Source: an uncultured Treponema sp.
Lineage (GTDB): Bacteria > Spirochaetota > Spirochaetia > Treponematales > Treponemataceae
DNA: 64,000 nucleotides
Reading direction: 5' to 3'
Assembly (NCBI GenBank): GCA_934718065.1
Contig: CAKUZR010000001.1
Location: 124,001 to 188,000, forward strand
Both the position numbers and the translations under genes were made by a program. Below, piece after piece: positions 1 through 8,849 of the stretch (within the stretch, counting starts at the first letter, position 1; each line of letters starts with the position of its first letter). A model generated the notes under the pieces. That model was not told where the DNA came from. It did no database searches and was given only the letters and a program-made list of their open reading frames with translations.

Positions 1-1095
1 AATCATTACGTCTTCGATGATGTCAACTTCGTGAAGGAAGTCGTTTCTGTAAGGCGCAGGAGAAAGAGTGTATTCAAAATCATCATCCGCGATTTTCTTT
101 GAAACAACTTTTGAGCCCATTCGTGTAAGCGCGTCAACAACTGTTGCATCGTCAAAATTTGTTCCTAGCAGCTTGTTGATGTGCTTCAATGTTGCTTTTG
201 TTGTCAGCTGGAAATAGAAAGGTGCGATAACATCGCGGCCGAAGCAAGTGTCATACGGATGTTTTACCATGATTGGCTCGATTTCGTAGCCTACATCAGC
301 AAAGTCGCAGGCAACAATGTTTGCGGCAAGCATAAGGTTTTCCATATTGTCGCCGGTAAGCTCAACCATAAGACCTTTGTCGCCAACCTGAACTGCTCCC
401 AAAGTTGCGCTGTTGATTACAGGTGCCATAGACATAATTTCGTTTTTGTCGTCTGTTAAAATAGGGAATTTCTTGAAATCCTTGATAATCCAGCCGAAAT
501 CCTTTCCTTTTGGATGTTCTGTAAGAATCTGGCGGCAAGTAAGAGGCTTTTCAAACTGGAGCGGCACAAAAGATGTTGTGTCCGGGTCAACAGCCTTGTA
601 GTGAACAGGGAATTTTATTTCTTCAACGCGGTAAACGCCCATTGAAATAGACTTGCGCTTTCTGCCGAAGTTCCATGCAAGCTTTTCCTGTGTCTGGATA
701 ATGTCCTTTAGCATTGGATCGTCAATCGGCTTTCCGTTTATAACGAACGCAACCATGTACGGGCGGATATCTTTAAGCTCCGGGTCAACAGTAACGATTC
801 TGTTTCCGTAGTCCTTGATATTGTCTTTTGTTGAAAGGAATTTTGAATAGTCAACGGTTTTTCCGCCGCGGTGAAGTTTTAGCTGGCGCGCAACGCCGTT
901 TGTTGACCACAAGTCAGGGCGGTTTGTGTCGTTAAGCTCAATTTTTATAACGCGCTCTGATTCCGGCTTTGAAGTGTCCGGTTTTTCATCAAGCTCGGCT
1001 TTTGCATAGGTAAGAACTTTTTCAAGGTCGTCGTAATTATATTTTTTTTCAAGAAGTTTAAAGAAAAGCTGTTCATTTACTTCAATTTTTGGCAT
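1..1095 (-). CDS. pheT: Phenylalanyl-tRNA synthetase beta subunit, archaeal/eukaryotic type (3' end outside window)
   Basis: Reading the minus strand from ATG at 1095 gives an uninterrupted frame to the window edge, beginning MPKIEVNEQLFFKLL. It continues through B3/B4-like stretches such as GVARQLKLHRGG, MAPVINSATLGAV and VELTGDN, typical of the short archaeal/eukaryal PheT class rather than the long bacterial one. The product pairs with PheS to charge tRNA-Phe in the cytoplasm. The start is supported by AGAGGA a few bases upstream of the ATG. Spirochaetes are known to carry this archaeal-type enzyme, an old horizontal transfer. About 365 codons are present; the C-terminal part lies beyond base 1. 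Confidence 0.88.
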   Translation of the reverse strand, partial: MPKIEVNEQLFFKLLEKKYNYDDLEKVLTYAKAELDEKPDTSKPESERVIKIELNDTNRPDLWSTNGVARQLKLHRGGKTVDYSKFLSTKDNIKDYGNRIVTVDPELKDIRPYMVAFVINGKPIDDPMLKDIIQTQEKLAWNFGRKRKSISMGVYRVEEIKFPVHYKAVDPDTTSFVPLQFEKPLTCRQILTEHPKGKDFGWIIKDFKKFPILTDDKNEIMSMAPVINSATLGAVQVGDKGLMVELTGDNMENLMLAANIVACDFADVGYEIEPIMVKHPYDTCFGRDVIAPFYFQLTTKATLKHINKLLGTNFDDATVVDALTRMGSKVVSKKIADDDFEYTLSPAPYRNDFLHEVDIIEDVMI

Positions 1096-1126
1096 TTTTT
1101 TCCTCTGAATGGCATTTTTATCTTTT

Positions 1127-1146
1127 ATTATAGATGAAACATTATA
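1127..1146 (-). promoter_or_regulatory. Candidate -10 boxes for pheT
   Basis: On the minus strand two TATAAT hexamers occur (1132-1127 and 1146-1141), roughly 30-45 nt upstream of the pheT start, leaving room for the AGAGGA ribosome site. No convincing -35 box was chosen, so which one is used is open. Confidence 0.4.
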
Positions 1147-1328
1147 AATCAATATAGGGAAACATTCAATTCAGAAAATAACAAGAAAAATTTTTACTGA
1201 AAATGCTTGAAAACATTGGAATTTTCTTGAATTTTATTGCATTTTTATGGCATATTTTGTATATTCAAAAAATAGATAGTCTAATTTTGAACTATTCATC
1301 CAAGAATAAAGTTCAGGAGAATTTAAAA

Positions 1329-1805
1329 ATGTTGCCATCGCAATTTATAGAGCAAGCGAGTTCAACGATGACATTTGCATATCTGCAAAGAGCCTGGATG
1401 CAGCGTCATCTGGAAGTGATTTCAAAAAAGTACAAGCTGAAAATGTCAGATTTGAATTTAATGCTTTTGGTTCATATTAACAAGGATGTGAAGACTGCAA
1501 AAGATGTTGCGAAATTCAGCGAGCTGAAACGCGGAAATATTTCTTTGATTGTGGAGTCGCTTTCGTGCCGCGGTTTTATAAACCAGCTTTCAGTTGAAGG
1601 CGACCGAAGAATGAAAAGGCTTGTTCTTACGCCAAAATGTGAAGAAATTCTTAAGGAATGTGACGAAAAAATTATCCAGCTTTTAAAAATCAGCATGGAA
1701 GGAATTTCGGTGGAAGAAATTCAGCAGGCGAAACAAGTTTTTGCAAAAATGTACCAGAATATAACAAATGAAGAAAAAAAACGAACTTTGGAGGAGAATA
1801 GATGA
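1329..1805 (+). CDS. MarR-family transcriptional regulator
   Basis: The protein (158 aa, starting MLPSQFIEQASS) has the MarR winged-helix layout: an N-terminal dimerisation helix, a helix-turn-helix around VKTAKDVAKFSELKRGNIS, and the wing signature GDRRMKRLVLTPK. ATG 1329 is preferred over an upstream in-frame TTG-led extension because AGGAG lies at 1315-1319. Its stop overlaps the next gene by four bases (ATGA at 1802-1805), so it is the first gene of the efflux operon and probably its ligand-responsive repressor. An imperfect TAGT/ACTA inverted repeat around 1277-1294 could be an operator, but this is weak. The inducing ligand cannot be inferred. Confidence 0.85.
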   Translation: MLPSQFIEQASSTMTFAYLQRAWMQRHLEVISKKYKLKMSDLNLMLLVHINKDVKTAKDVAKFSELKRGNISLIVESLSCRGFINQLSVEGDRRMKRLVLTPKCEEILKECDEKIIQLLKISMEGISVEEIQQAKQVFAKMYQNITNEEKKRTLEENR

Positions 1806-3277
1806 ATTCTAAAGTAATTAGGTTTTTGGCGGTTTTTATTGCTTTTGCTTCTTGTGGTTCTGCTTTTGCCCAGGAATCAGATTCAAATAAAAATAATGAA
1901 GTAGTTCTTACGGTTGAAGATGCGGTAGAGTACGCGCTGAAGAACAACAAGTCGCTGAAAAGCTCGGCAATTGACTTGGAGATAAAAAAGCGCGCCAGTG
2001 ACAACTCGTGGAACACGTTTTTGCCAAGCGCAGCTTTGAGCGGAACTTTGGCGCGTTCGAACGACATTGATTCAATTAAAAGCAGCATAAAATCAAATGC
2101 GACTTTTCCAGCGTTTTTGCAAGGCGCAGCGGCAGGAATAAATTCTGATGATAAATGGACCTATGGTCTGAACGCTGCTGGTCAGGTTGATGCTTCAAAA
2201 ATAATTGATGATATGTACGGCTCGGAGGAAGCGGCTTTGTGGCATCCGGTTGGAAGCCTTTCTTTTTCATGGGCGTTCAACGCGGCTATGCTTAAGTCAA
2301 TTTCCGCGGCAAAAAAACAGTATGAAGCCGGACAAATTTCATGGGAACAGTCGGTAAAAGAAACAGAAGTAAACATCCGGAAAATGTTCTACGGAATTCT
2401 TCTTGCCCAGGAAAATTTAAAGATTCAGAAGGAATCAATGGCGAACGCGGAAGCACGCTGGCGTCAGGCTGAAATAAACTACAGGAACGGAACAGTTCCT
2501 CGCCTTTCAGTTTTGAATTCCCAGGTTACGTATGAAAATATGAAGCCAACAATTCTTAGCGCGGAAAATTCCCTAAAGCAGACAAAAGAAACTTTTGGAT
2601 TTCTTCTTGGGCTTCCTTACGGCACAGAAATTGACTTGCAGGGCTCAATTGAAATTTCATTCGTTGATGTGGATGCGGACGAGCTTTTTAAAAAGTATGT
2701 TGAGCAGAACAACGACATCAAAGCGCTGAAGAAAAACATCGAGCTTATAAAAACTGGAATTGACGCGACATATCTTTCAACATTCACCCCTAGCCTTGCG
2801 CTTGGATTCGGGCTTCAGCCGACAGTTTCAAACATTACAGAAGACTGGTTCGACAAAGACAACTATTCTGACAGCGGAAGCTTAACAATAACGCTTGCCT
2901 ACCAGAATCTTTTTGATATGCTGCCGTGGTCTTCAAATATGCAGAAAATAAAGGATTCAAAGCAGCAGCTTGCCCAGGCGGAAATCGGGCTTGAGCAGCT
3001 TTACCAGAACGCAGAAATTGAAGTTCACAAGCTTTGCGACAATCTTTCGGTTTCAAGGGCGAACATAGAGGCGATGGGAAACAACGTTACTCTTGCGCAG
3101 GAAGCTTACGATTCAACGTTGAAGGCTTACAACAACGGTACACAGGAACTGCTTGCTGTTCGGGATTCAGAAAGTTCCCTGAACCAGGCGCGCCTTGGAC
3201 TGATGAATGAAAAATACAACTACATTTCAGCTGTTCTTGACCTGGAGCAGAAACTTAGCATAACGCTGAGCGAATAA
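1802..3277 (+). CDS. TolC-family outer-membrane efflux protein
   Basis: A 491-aa protein with an N-terminal signal peptide (hydrophobic to about residue 24, cleavage after AFA). Two repeated coiled-coil OEP domains follow, recognised by VEYALKNNKSLKSSAID near the start and by the long helices NAEARWRQAEINYRNGTV and EAYDSTLKAYNNGTQELLAV. Proteins of this family trimerise into an outer-membrane channel and periplasmic tunnel. It is translationally coupled to the MarR gene and followed at 24 nt by the membrane fusion protein, so it is the exit duct of this RND pump. Length is normal for the family. Confidence 0.85.
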   Translation: MNSKVIRFLAVFIAFASCGSAFAQESDSNKNNEVVLTVEDAVEYALKNNKSLKSSAIDLEIKKRASDNSWNTFLPSAALSGTLARSNDIDSIKSSIKSNATFPAFLQGAAAGINSDDKWTYGLNAAGQVDASKIIDDMYGSEEAALWHPVGSLSFSWAFNAAMLKSISAAKKQYEAGQISWEQSVKETEVNIRKMFYGILLAQENLKIQKESMANAEARWRQAEINYRNGTVPRLSVLNSQVTYENMKPTILSAENSLKQTKETFGFLLGLPYGTEIDLQGSIEISFVDVDADELFKKYVEQNNDIKALKKNIELIKTGIDATYLSTFTPSLALGFGLQPTVSNITEDWFDKDNYSDSGSLTITLAYQNLFDMLPWSSNMQKIKDSKQQLAQAEIGLEQLYQNAEIEVHKLCDNLSVSRANIEAMGNNVTLAQEAYDSTLKAYNNGTQELLAVRDSESSLNQARLGLMNEKYNYISAVLDLEQKLSITLSE

Positions 3278-3301
3278 AAGCGGATAAAATAGGAGAAATA
3301 T

Positions 3302-4210
3302 ATGAAATTGGTGAAAAAAATTGCAATTACGGGAGCTGCCCTTTTGGTTTCCGCGGCGTTTCTAGGATGCGGAAAAAAGCCTGCTGCTGAGGAAGAAGCA
3401 AAGGCTGAAACAATATTTGCTGTAAATGTCTACAAGGCAGTTCCAAAAACTCTTGATGATTATCTTGAATTCGGCGGAAATGTTCAGACAGCTTCCAGCG
3501 TTGATATTTATCCTGATGTTCAGAGCGGAAAACTTTCCAGAATTCTTGTAAAAGTCGGCGACAAAGTAAAAAAAGACCAGGTTCTTTGCGAAGTTGACGC
3601 CAGCCGCCCTGGAATGGACTACAAGAACAGCCCGATAAAAGCTCCGGTTGCGGGAACAATAACTTCTTTTCCTTACAACATCGGGCAGACAGTTGCCGCT
3701 TCAATGCCGGTTGGAAAAATCAGTTCAACTGGAACACTTGAAGTAAAAACAAACGTTGCGGAACGCTTTGTAAGCCGAATCTCAATGAATGAAAAGGCCG
3801 AGCTTACGTTCGACGCTTATCCTGGAGAAACATTTCCTGCGATTCTTGTGGAAATTGACCCGGTTTTGGACACAAGCTCAAGAACTTTGGGAATAAAACT
3901 TGTTCAGACACCTTCTGATTCAAGGCTTAAGGCTGGAATGTACGCAAGAATCAAGCTTGTTACAGACACAAAGAAAAACACAATCGTTATTCCGAGCAAT
4001 GTAATTGTAACAAGAAACGACGAGGATATCGTGTACATCGTTGATTCAATGACAAACACTGTAAAGGCAAGCCCAGTAAAAAGAGGAATCCGCGTTGACG
4101 ACAAGCAGGAAATTCAGATGGGAATTGCTCCAGGAGACCTTGTTGTTATAAAAGGACAGGCTCTTCTTTCTGACGGTGCGAAAGTAAATGTAGTTTCTAT
4201 TTCTGAATAG
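3302..4210 (+). CDS. RND efflux membrane fusion lipoprotein (HlyD/AcrA family)
   Basis: 302 aa. The signal peptide ends in a lipobox (AAFLGC), predicting lipid anchoring of the processed cysteine. The remainder has the AcrA order: a short biotinyl-lipoyl domain split around IYPDVQSGKLSRILVKVGDK and SPIKAPVAGTITSF, a beta-barrel (KAELTFDAYPGETFPAILVEI) and a membrane-proximal domain. The coiled-coil hairpin is very short, as in many compact spirochaete and Bacteroidetes adaptors. AGGAG at 3291-3295 sets the start. It bridges the TolC-like channel and the RND pump encoded on either side. Confidence 0.87.
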   Translation: MKLVKKIAITGAALLVSAAFLGCGKKPAAEEEAKAETIFAVNVYKAVPKTLDDYLEFGGNVQTASSVDIYPDVQSGKLSRILVKVGDKVKKDQVLCEVDASRPGMDYKNSPIKAPVAGTITSFPYNIGQTVAASMPVGKISSTGTLEVKTNVAERFVSRISMNEKAELTFDAYPGETFPAILVEIDPVLDTSSRTLGIKLVQTPSDSRLKAGMYARIKLVTDTKKNTIVIPSNVIVTRNDEDIVYIVDSMTNTVKASPVKRGIRVDDKQEIQMGIAPGDLVVIKGQALLSDGAKVNVVSISE

Positions 4211-4256
4211 ATTGAATAGAATTTTTGTTTTGAGCTTTAGTTTTACGGGAGATTAA

Positions 4257-7200
4257 ATGTCTTTTTCTAAATTAGCTGTAAAAAAACCTACAACAACGCT
4301 TATCTGCTTTATTCTTGCAACGTTGCTTGGTATTTATTGTACAATGAGTTTGCCGATAGACTTGTATCCTGATATGGATATTCCATACATCATGGTTTAT
4401 ACAAGCTATTCAAATGCAGGCCCTGAGGAAACTGAAAAAAGCGTAACACGAACAATGGAAAGTTCCCTTTCAAGTGTTACAGGCCTTAAAAAATTGCAGT
4501 CGCAGTCAATGACTGGAACTTCGCTGGTTATTCTTGAATTTGAATACGGAACCAACCTTGACGAGGCGAAGGCAGACATCCGCGACAAAATTGATATGAT
4601 CCGCAATTACCTGCCGGACAGCGCGGATTCCCCGGTTATTTTCCAGATGGATCCTTCAATGATTCCAATTATGGGTCTTGTAGTTTCTGGAACAAGAACG
4701 CCGGAAGAATTAAGCTCCTACGTTGAAGATATTATTCAGCCGCGCCTGGAGCAGGTTGACGGCGTTGCTTCCGCGACCCTTGTTGGAAACAGCGAAAAGT
4801 GCATTAAAGTTGAAGTTCCTCGCGACCGACTGGACGCTTACGGACTTACAATCACTCAGATTTGCCAGATGATTGGCGCCCAGAATATAACGAGCTCGGG
4901 CGGACAGATTGAACAGGGCGACACAAACTATACGATTTCGGCGGAAGGAACTTACAAATCCGTTGAAGATGTCAAAGGAACTGTTGTTACCTACAAGGCA
5001 AATTCTGCCGGAGAAATGGTTCCGGTTCTTCTGCGCGACGTTGCGAATGTTTATTCAGGCTATAAGGATGTAACTTCTGAAGCGTATATGGGCGGAAAAT
5101 CGTGCGTAATGCTTATGATTCAGAAGCAGTCAGGAAAGAATTCCGTTGCTACTGCGGAAAAATGCCGCGCCCAGGTTACAAAAATTCTTAAGGAGCTTCC
5201 TGCCGACGTAAAAATTATTGAGGCGTACAACACAACTGATGATATCAACAATACAATTAAAAACGTTGTAAGCTCTCTTCTTCAGGGAATTGTTCTTGCG
5301 GTTGTTGTTCTTTACATATTCCTTCGTTCTATAAAGAGTACATTCATTATTGCGCTTTCTATTCCGATTTCTGTTCTTATTACTCTTGCGCTTATGTATT
5401 TCTGCGGATTTACAATCAACATGATGACTTTGTCCGGACTTCTTCTTGGCATTGGTATGCTTGTTGATAACTCAATTGTAATCCTGGAAAATATATTCAC
5501 GTACAGAGAGCGCGACGCCAAGGCGGAAGTTGCGGCGGTTCTTGGCTCAGAGGAAATGATTGGCTCAATTACTTCTTCAACTTTGACTTCAGTTTGTATC
5601 TTCCTTCCGATGGTAATGTTCCAGAAAATGCTTGGAATGATGGGAAAACTTTTCGTTTCCTTTGCGTTCACAATTATTTTCTCGCTGCTTTGCTCGTTGC
5701 TTACAGCCGCGGTTCTTGTTCCGGTTCTTTCTTCAAAATATCTTGTTGTTGAAAAGCAGTCGGAACGAAAAATGCCAAAATGGCTCCAGGGATTTGACGG
5801 ACTTATGAGCCGTTTCTTTACATGGCTGGACAACGCTTACGCTTCCGGGGTAGAAAAAGTACTGAAGCACAGAAAGCTTGTTATAACAGTGCTGGTTCTG
5901 CTTTTCTTTGGCTCAATTTTTTCTGTAAAGCTGATTGGATTTATTTTTATGCCGGAAGAAGCTACAACTTCAGTTTCTGTTGCTTTGGAAATGCCGAAGG
6001 GAACTACGCTTGAGCTTACCCGCGAAGTAATTCAGCAGTACGAAGCGAACGTTATGAAAGACTTGAAGGGCGTGAAATACTCGCTTATTTCTGTAGGCGG
6101 CTCAACAATGATGTCTACAGCGTCGGATTCAAATACCGCCACGCTCCGAATTTCGCTGTATCCGGAAAGCGAGCGACTTCCTGGATACGACAACGAAAAA
6201 TCAACTAAGGAAAAATGCCGAAAATATTTCAATGCGTTCCCTGGCGCGGAATTTACGTTCAGCTCAGGAATGAACAGCTTTGCAAGCTCCGCGATTGATG
6301 TTGTAATCCGTTCAGATGACTTGGATTTGGCTCGCGCTACTTCAAAGGAAATTCAGAAAGTTATTCAGGAAAACTGCGCTGATTTTGTAAATGAAGTTAC
6401 AAGCGACCTTGAGGACGGACTTCCGCAGCTTAAGATTAATCTTGACCGCGACAGAATGTATGAGCTTGGCGTTACCGCTTACGGAGCCGGCTCGGAGCTT
6501 AACGCGGCGGTAAACGGAAAAACTGCAAGCCGCTACGATGACAACGGAACTCAGATTGATATTGTTGTAAGCCTTGACGAGGAAGACCGAAAGAAATTCG
6601 GCGATTTGGAAAATATTTATGTTTCAAACTCAATGGGAAACAGAATTCCGTTCGCAAGTTTTTCTCGCTATGAAGAATCTCTTGCGCCGGTTACAATCCG
6701 CCGTGAAAACCAGACACGAACAATCAGGCTTTCAATTGAGCCTAAGTCGGGAATTTCAATCAACAAAGTTCAGGATGCGATTGCCGACGCAGTAAGAAAG
6801 AATGTTGTTCTTGATGAAAAAGTAATGGTTTCTTATGAAGGTTCGCTTGAAGATATGCTTGATTCCGTTAAGAAATTCGGCGTAATCATCATAATGGCGG
6901 TTCTGCTTGTATTTGCGGTTATGGCCAGCCAGTTCGAGTCGTTCAAAGATCCGTTTATTATTCTGTTCACAATTCCGCTTTCGTTTATTGGTGTAATGTT
7001 CATTTATTTGATTACGCACACAATGCTGAACATTGTTTCTGTAGTCGGAATGTTGGTTCTTGTTGGAACAATTGTAAATAACGGTATTGTACTTGTTGAC
7101 TACACGAACTTGCTCAGAAAGCGCGGCTATGCGCTGAAGGAAGCGTGCATTGAGGCTGCAAGAAGCCGTTTGCGCCCGATTTTGATGTCTACATTGACAA

Positions 7201-7574
7201 CAGTTACTTCTTTGATTCCGATGGCGTTCTTCCCGGGCGAAACAGGAACTATGACCCAGCCGATTGGTCTTACAGTTTTGGGCGGTATGACATTTGGTTC
7301 TTTGATGACATTGTTCGTTATGCCGGTAATTTACTTTATATTCAACAAGAAGGGCGAAGCAAAGCGCATTGCCCAGCTTGAGGAAGATTTGCGAAATCCT
7401 ATAAAAATTGAAAAAGAAGTAAAAACTGAGGAAAGAAAATCCCGCGGCCTGAAGAAAATAGTAAAAGCGCTGGAAGACAAAGTTGAAAAGCGTAAAGATT
7501 CAGGAAAAACGGAAGAAGCGGATTCAGATTCAGAAAATCCTGCTGAAAATTCTGACAACGGAGGAAATGAATAA
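4257..7574 (+). CDS. RND-family efflux pump permease (AcrB/SwrC-like, HAE-1/HAE-2 type)
   Basis: 1105 aa with the RND repeat: a TM helix at residues about 13-32, a large periplasmic loop, six TM helices about 340-510, then the same pattern again (TM about 545-565 and 865-1020). Typical motifs include GIGMLVDNSIVILENI in TM4 of the first half and GTIVNNGIVLVDYTN in the second half. The pump is a proton-driven trimer exporting hydrophobic compounds. A charged, Glu/Lys/Asn-rich C-terminal tail of about 90 residues extends past the usual end. The start is backed by CGGGAGA 5 nt upstream. It is coupled to the downstream small gene by a TAATG junction. Confidence 0.9.
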   Translation: MSFSKLAVKKPTTTLICFILATLLGIYCTMSLPIDLYPDMDIPYIMVYTSYSNAGPEETEKSVTRTMESSLSSVTGLKKLQSQSMTGTSLVILEFEYGTNLDEAKADIRDKIDMIRNYLPDSADSPVIFQMDPSMIPIMGLVVSGTRTPEELSSYVEDIIQPRLEQVDGVASATLVGNSEKCIKVEVPRDRLDAYGLTITQICQMIGAQNITSSGGQIEQGDTNYTISAEGTYKSVEDVKGTVVTYKANSAGEMVPVLLRDVANVYSGYKDVTSEAYMGGKSCVMLMIQKQSGKNSVATAEKCRAQVTKILKELPADVKIIEAYNTTDDINNTIKNVVSSLLQGIVLAVVVLYIFLRSIKSTFIIALSIPISVLITLALMYFCGFTINMMTLSGLLLGIGMLVDNSIVILENIFTYRERDAKAEVAAVLGSEEMIGSITSSTLTSVCIFLPMVMFQKMLGMMGKLFVSFAFTIIFSLLCSLLTAAVLVPVLSSKYLVVEKQSERKMPKWLQGFDGLMSRFFTWLDNAYASGVEKVLKHRKLVITVLVLLFFGSIFSVKLIGFIFMPEEATTSVSVALEMPKGTTLELTREVIQQYEANVMKDLKGVKYSLISVGGSTMMSTASDSNTATLRISLYPESERLPGYDNEKSTKEKCRKYFNAFPGAEFTFSSGMNSFASSAIDVVIRSDDLDLARATSKEIQKVIQENCADFVNEVTSDLEDGLPQLKINLDRDRMYELGVTAYGAGSELNAAVNGKTASRYDDNGTQIDIVVSLDEEDRKKFGDLENIYVSNSMGNRIPFASFSRYEESLAPVTIRRENQTRTIRLSIEPKSGISINKVQDAIADAVRKNVVLDEKVMVSYEGSLEDMLDSVKKFGVIIIMAVLLVFAVMASQFESFKDPFIILFTIPLSFIGVMFIYLITHTMLNIVSVVGMLVLVGTIVNNGIVLVDYTNLLRKRGYALKEACIEAARSRLRPILMSTLTTVTSLIPMAFFPGETGTMTQPIGLTVLGGMTFGSLMTLFVMPVIYFIFNKKGEAKRIAQLEEDLRNPIKIEKEVKTEERKSRGLKKIVKALEDKVEKRKDSGKTEEADSDSENPAENSDNGGNE

Positions 7575-7882
7575 TGAAAAGAATAGAAATTGTTCTTACC
7601 CAGGCGATTGAATCAGATTTTTTGCAGCTGTATGAACGGGAATGTCGCCGCGCCGGCATAAAATGCAAATATACAAAACTTGAAAATGTAATGGGTTCTG
7701 GAAACACAGACCCTAAGCTGGGCGATTCAATCTGGCCGCAGCTGAATGTAATGTTCATTCTTTATGTGGAAGACGGATTTGTGCCGGTTGTTTCAAACAT
7801 TATGAAAAAACTGCACGAAATGTACGTTGGCGAAGGCGCCGCCGCATTTGCAACAGAATGTAACTGTTCAGACATTTGTTAG
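7574..7882 (+). CDS. PG0541-type transporter-associated small protein
   Basis: 102 aa, starting inside the stop codon of the RND gene (TAATG at 7572-7576), so translation is coupled. The sequence matches the small protein family annotated as PG0541-family transporter-associated, which regularly follows RND pumps in Bacteroidetes and spirochaetes. Features are a ferredoxin-like or PII-like beta-alpha pattern with VMFILYVEDGFVPVV and a Cys pair near the end (CNCSDIC). The role is unknown; a regulatory or accessory role for the pump is inferred only from linkage. No signal peptide or TM segment, so cytoplasmic. Confidence 0.75.
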   Translation: MKRIEIVLTQAIESDFLQLYERECRRAGIKCKYTKLENVMGSGNTDPKLGDSIWPQLNVMFILYVEDGFVPVVSNIMKKLHEMYVGEGAAAFATECNCSDIC

Positions 7883-7920
7883 TTTTATAGATAAGCATTT
7901 GTAAAAATGCCTCCAAAAAT

Positions 7921-7961
7921 AAAAGCTTCTGGTGGTTTTCTGCTGCCAGAAGCTTTTTTTA
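7921..7961 (+). terminator. Rho-independent terminator of the RND operon
   Basis: A perfect 12-bp stem, AAAAGCTTCTGG (7921-7932) and CCAGAAGCTTTT (7946-7957), with a 13-nt loop and a run of T, 39 nt after the last efflux gene. Confidence 0.9.
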
Positions 7962-7983
7962 TGCCGCAGGATGATTTGATTGC

Positions 7984-8160
7984 GCTACAGTACTGAATTT
8001 TAACAAAATTCAGTATAGATTTTGTTTAAATCACTCCTGAATTTTATTTAAATCTAGCCTGAATTTTGTTTAAATCTATACTGAATTTTGTCGCAATCTA
8101 GACTGAATTTTAACAAAATTCAGCTTGAATTTTGACACTGCTACAGTACTGTAGTTTTTT
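7984..8160. repeat. Degenerate 22-bp tandem repeats bounded by palindromes
   Basis: About six head-to-tail units of roughly 22 bp with the core CTGAATTTTGTTTAAATCTA. The first and last full units contain the perfect palindromic block CTGAATTTTAACAAAATTCAG (7992-8012 region and 8103-8123 region). The array is bracketed by CTACAGTACTG at 7985-7995 and the perfect palindrome CTACAGTACTGTAG at 8141-8154, which is followed by seven T. No coding content. It may be a protein-binding array, a terminator-like structure or a small mobile element. Confidence 0.6.
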
Positions 8161-8199
8161 TATATTGTTTTTAGTACTATTATGTAGTATCATATTGAT

Positions 8200-8316
8200 G
8201 TGAATACAAAGCAAAAGAAAGTGTGCGTATCAATTTTTAAAGATCCTGTTCAGTCTAATATAGAATGGCAGGAAATTGAAAAATTGCTGAAATCTCTTGG
8301 TGCGGAGATTTCTTGA
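8200..8316 (+). pseudogene. Truncated HicA-type toxin (N-terminal remnant)
   Basis: From a GTG at 8200 the frame reads about 38 codons, including FKDPVQSNIEWQEIEKLLKSLGAEIS, then stops. This corresponds to the first helix and strand of HicA mRNA interferases (IFKDPV...IEWxxIExLLxxLGAE). The second half, which carries the catalytic histidine and the RNA-binding surface, is absent, and hicB begins 18 nt later. The toxin is therefore probably dead and the antitoxin orphaned. It could be missed because of its size and non-ATG start. Confidence 0.65.
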
Positions 8317-8333
8317 AAATGCGGGGGTGCATT

Positions 8334-8675
8334 ATGATGAACTATAAGGGATTTGTTGGTGTTGTAGAATATGATGACGAGGCAAGAGTTTTTTCTGGAG
8401 AGGTTATAAATACTCGTGCAGTGATTACTTTTCAGGGAACAACAGTTGATGAGGTGGAGAAAGAATTTCATGCTTCTGTTGATGATTATCTTGACTGGTG
8501 CAAAAAAGACGGAATAGAACCTGAAAAGCCTTATTCTGGCAAGTTCAACGTACGGATTTCTCCTTTATTTCATAGCCAGGTTGCTATTGCGGCTAAAAAA
8601 CTCAATATGTCATTGAATAGTTTTGTGGAAAAATCTTTGCATGATGAAATAAAAAACATGCATCTGGTTTATTAA
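8334..8675 (+). CDS. hicB: HicB-family antitoxin
   Basis: 113 aa from ATG 8334, chosen because GGGGG at 8323-8327 is properly spaced; longer in-frame starts at 8313 or 8319 would overlap that site. The N-terminal half is the RNase-H-like HicB fold (YKGFVGVVEYDDEARVFSGEV...VDEVEKEFHASVDDYL), and the C-terminal half a ribbon-helix-helix DNA-binding domain (FNVRISPLFHSQVAIAAKKLNMSLNSFVEKSL). HicB neutralises HicA and represses its own operon. Since the adjacent hicA is truncated, this is either a solitary regulator or decay in progress. Confidence 0.82.
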   Translation: MMNYKGFVGVVEYDDEARVFSGEVINTRAVITFQGTTVDEVEKEFHASVDDYLDWCKKDGIEPEKPYSGKFNVRISPLFHSQVAIAAKKLNMSLNSFVEKSLHDEIKNMHLVY

Positions 8676-8771
8676 AGCTTCAAGCGTTCTGATTTTCTAA
8701 AAATCCTCAAATTCGTGGCAAAATTTGCTTAAATTTTTGGTGGCAAAAAAGTGAAGCCTGTCTTAATTGTT

Positions 8772-8834
8772 TTCCCGAACGGTAAAAGTTTTGCAAAGTC
8801 CACTTGTTTTTATCTTGATTTTACCGTTCGGGAA
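8772..8834 (+). promoter_or_regulatory. hipBA promoter with 16-bp inverted-repeat operator
   Basis: TTCCCGAACGGTAAAA at 8772-8787 is repeated as an exact inverse, TTTTACCGTTCGGGAA, at 8819-8834. A promoter overlaps the right arm: TTGATT at 8815-8820, a 17-nt spacer, then TACGAT at 8838-8843. The right arm fills the spacer, as expected for a repressor site. HipB proteins bind paired operators and loop or bend DNA, so this is the likely autoregulatory site. Confidence 0.75.
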
Positions 8835-8849
8835 TGTTACGATAAAATC

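Noticed and set aside
5312-5833. 173-codon minus-strand frame inside the RND pump gene
   Set aside because: Antisense shadow of a strongly conserved coding region; no ribosome site or recognisable protein.
7984-8160. 22-bp array considered as a CRISPR array
   Set aside because: Units abut without unique spacers, are degenerate, and no cas genes are nearby.
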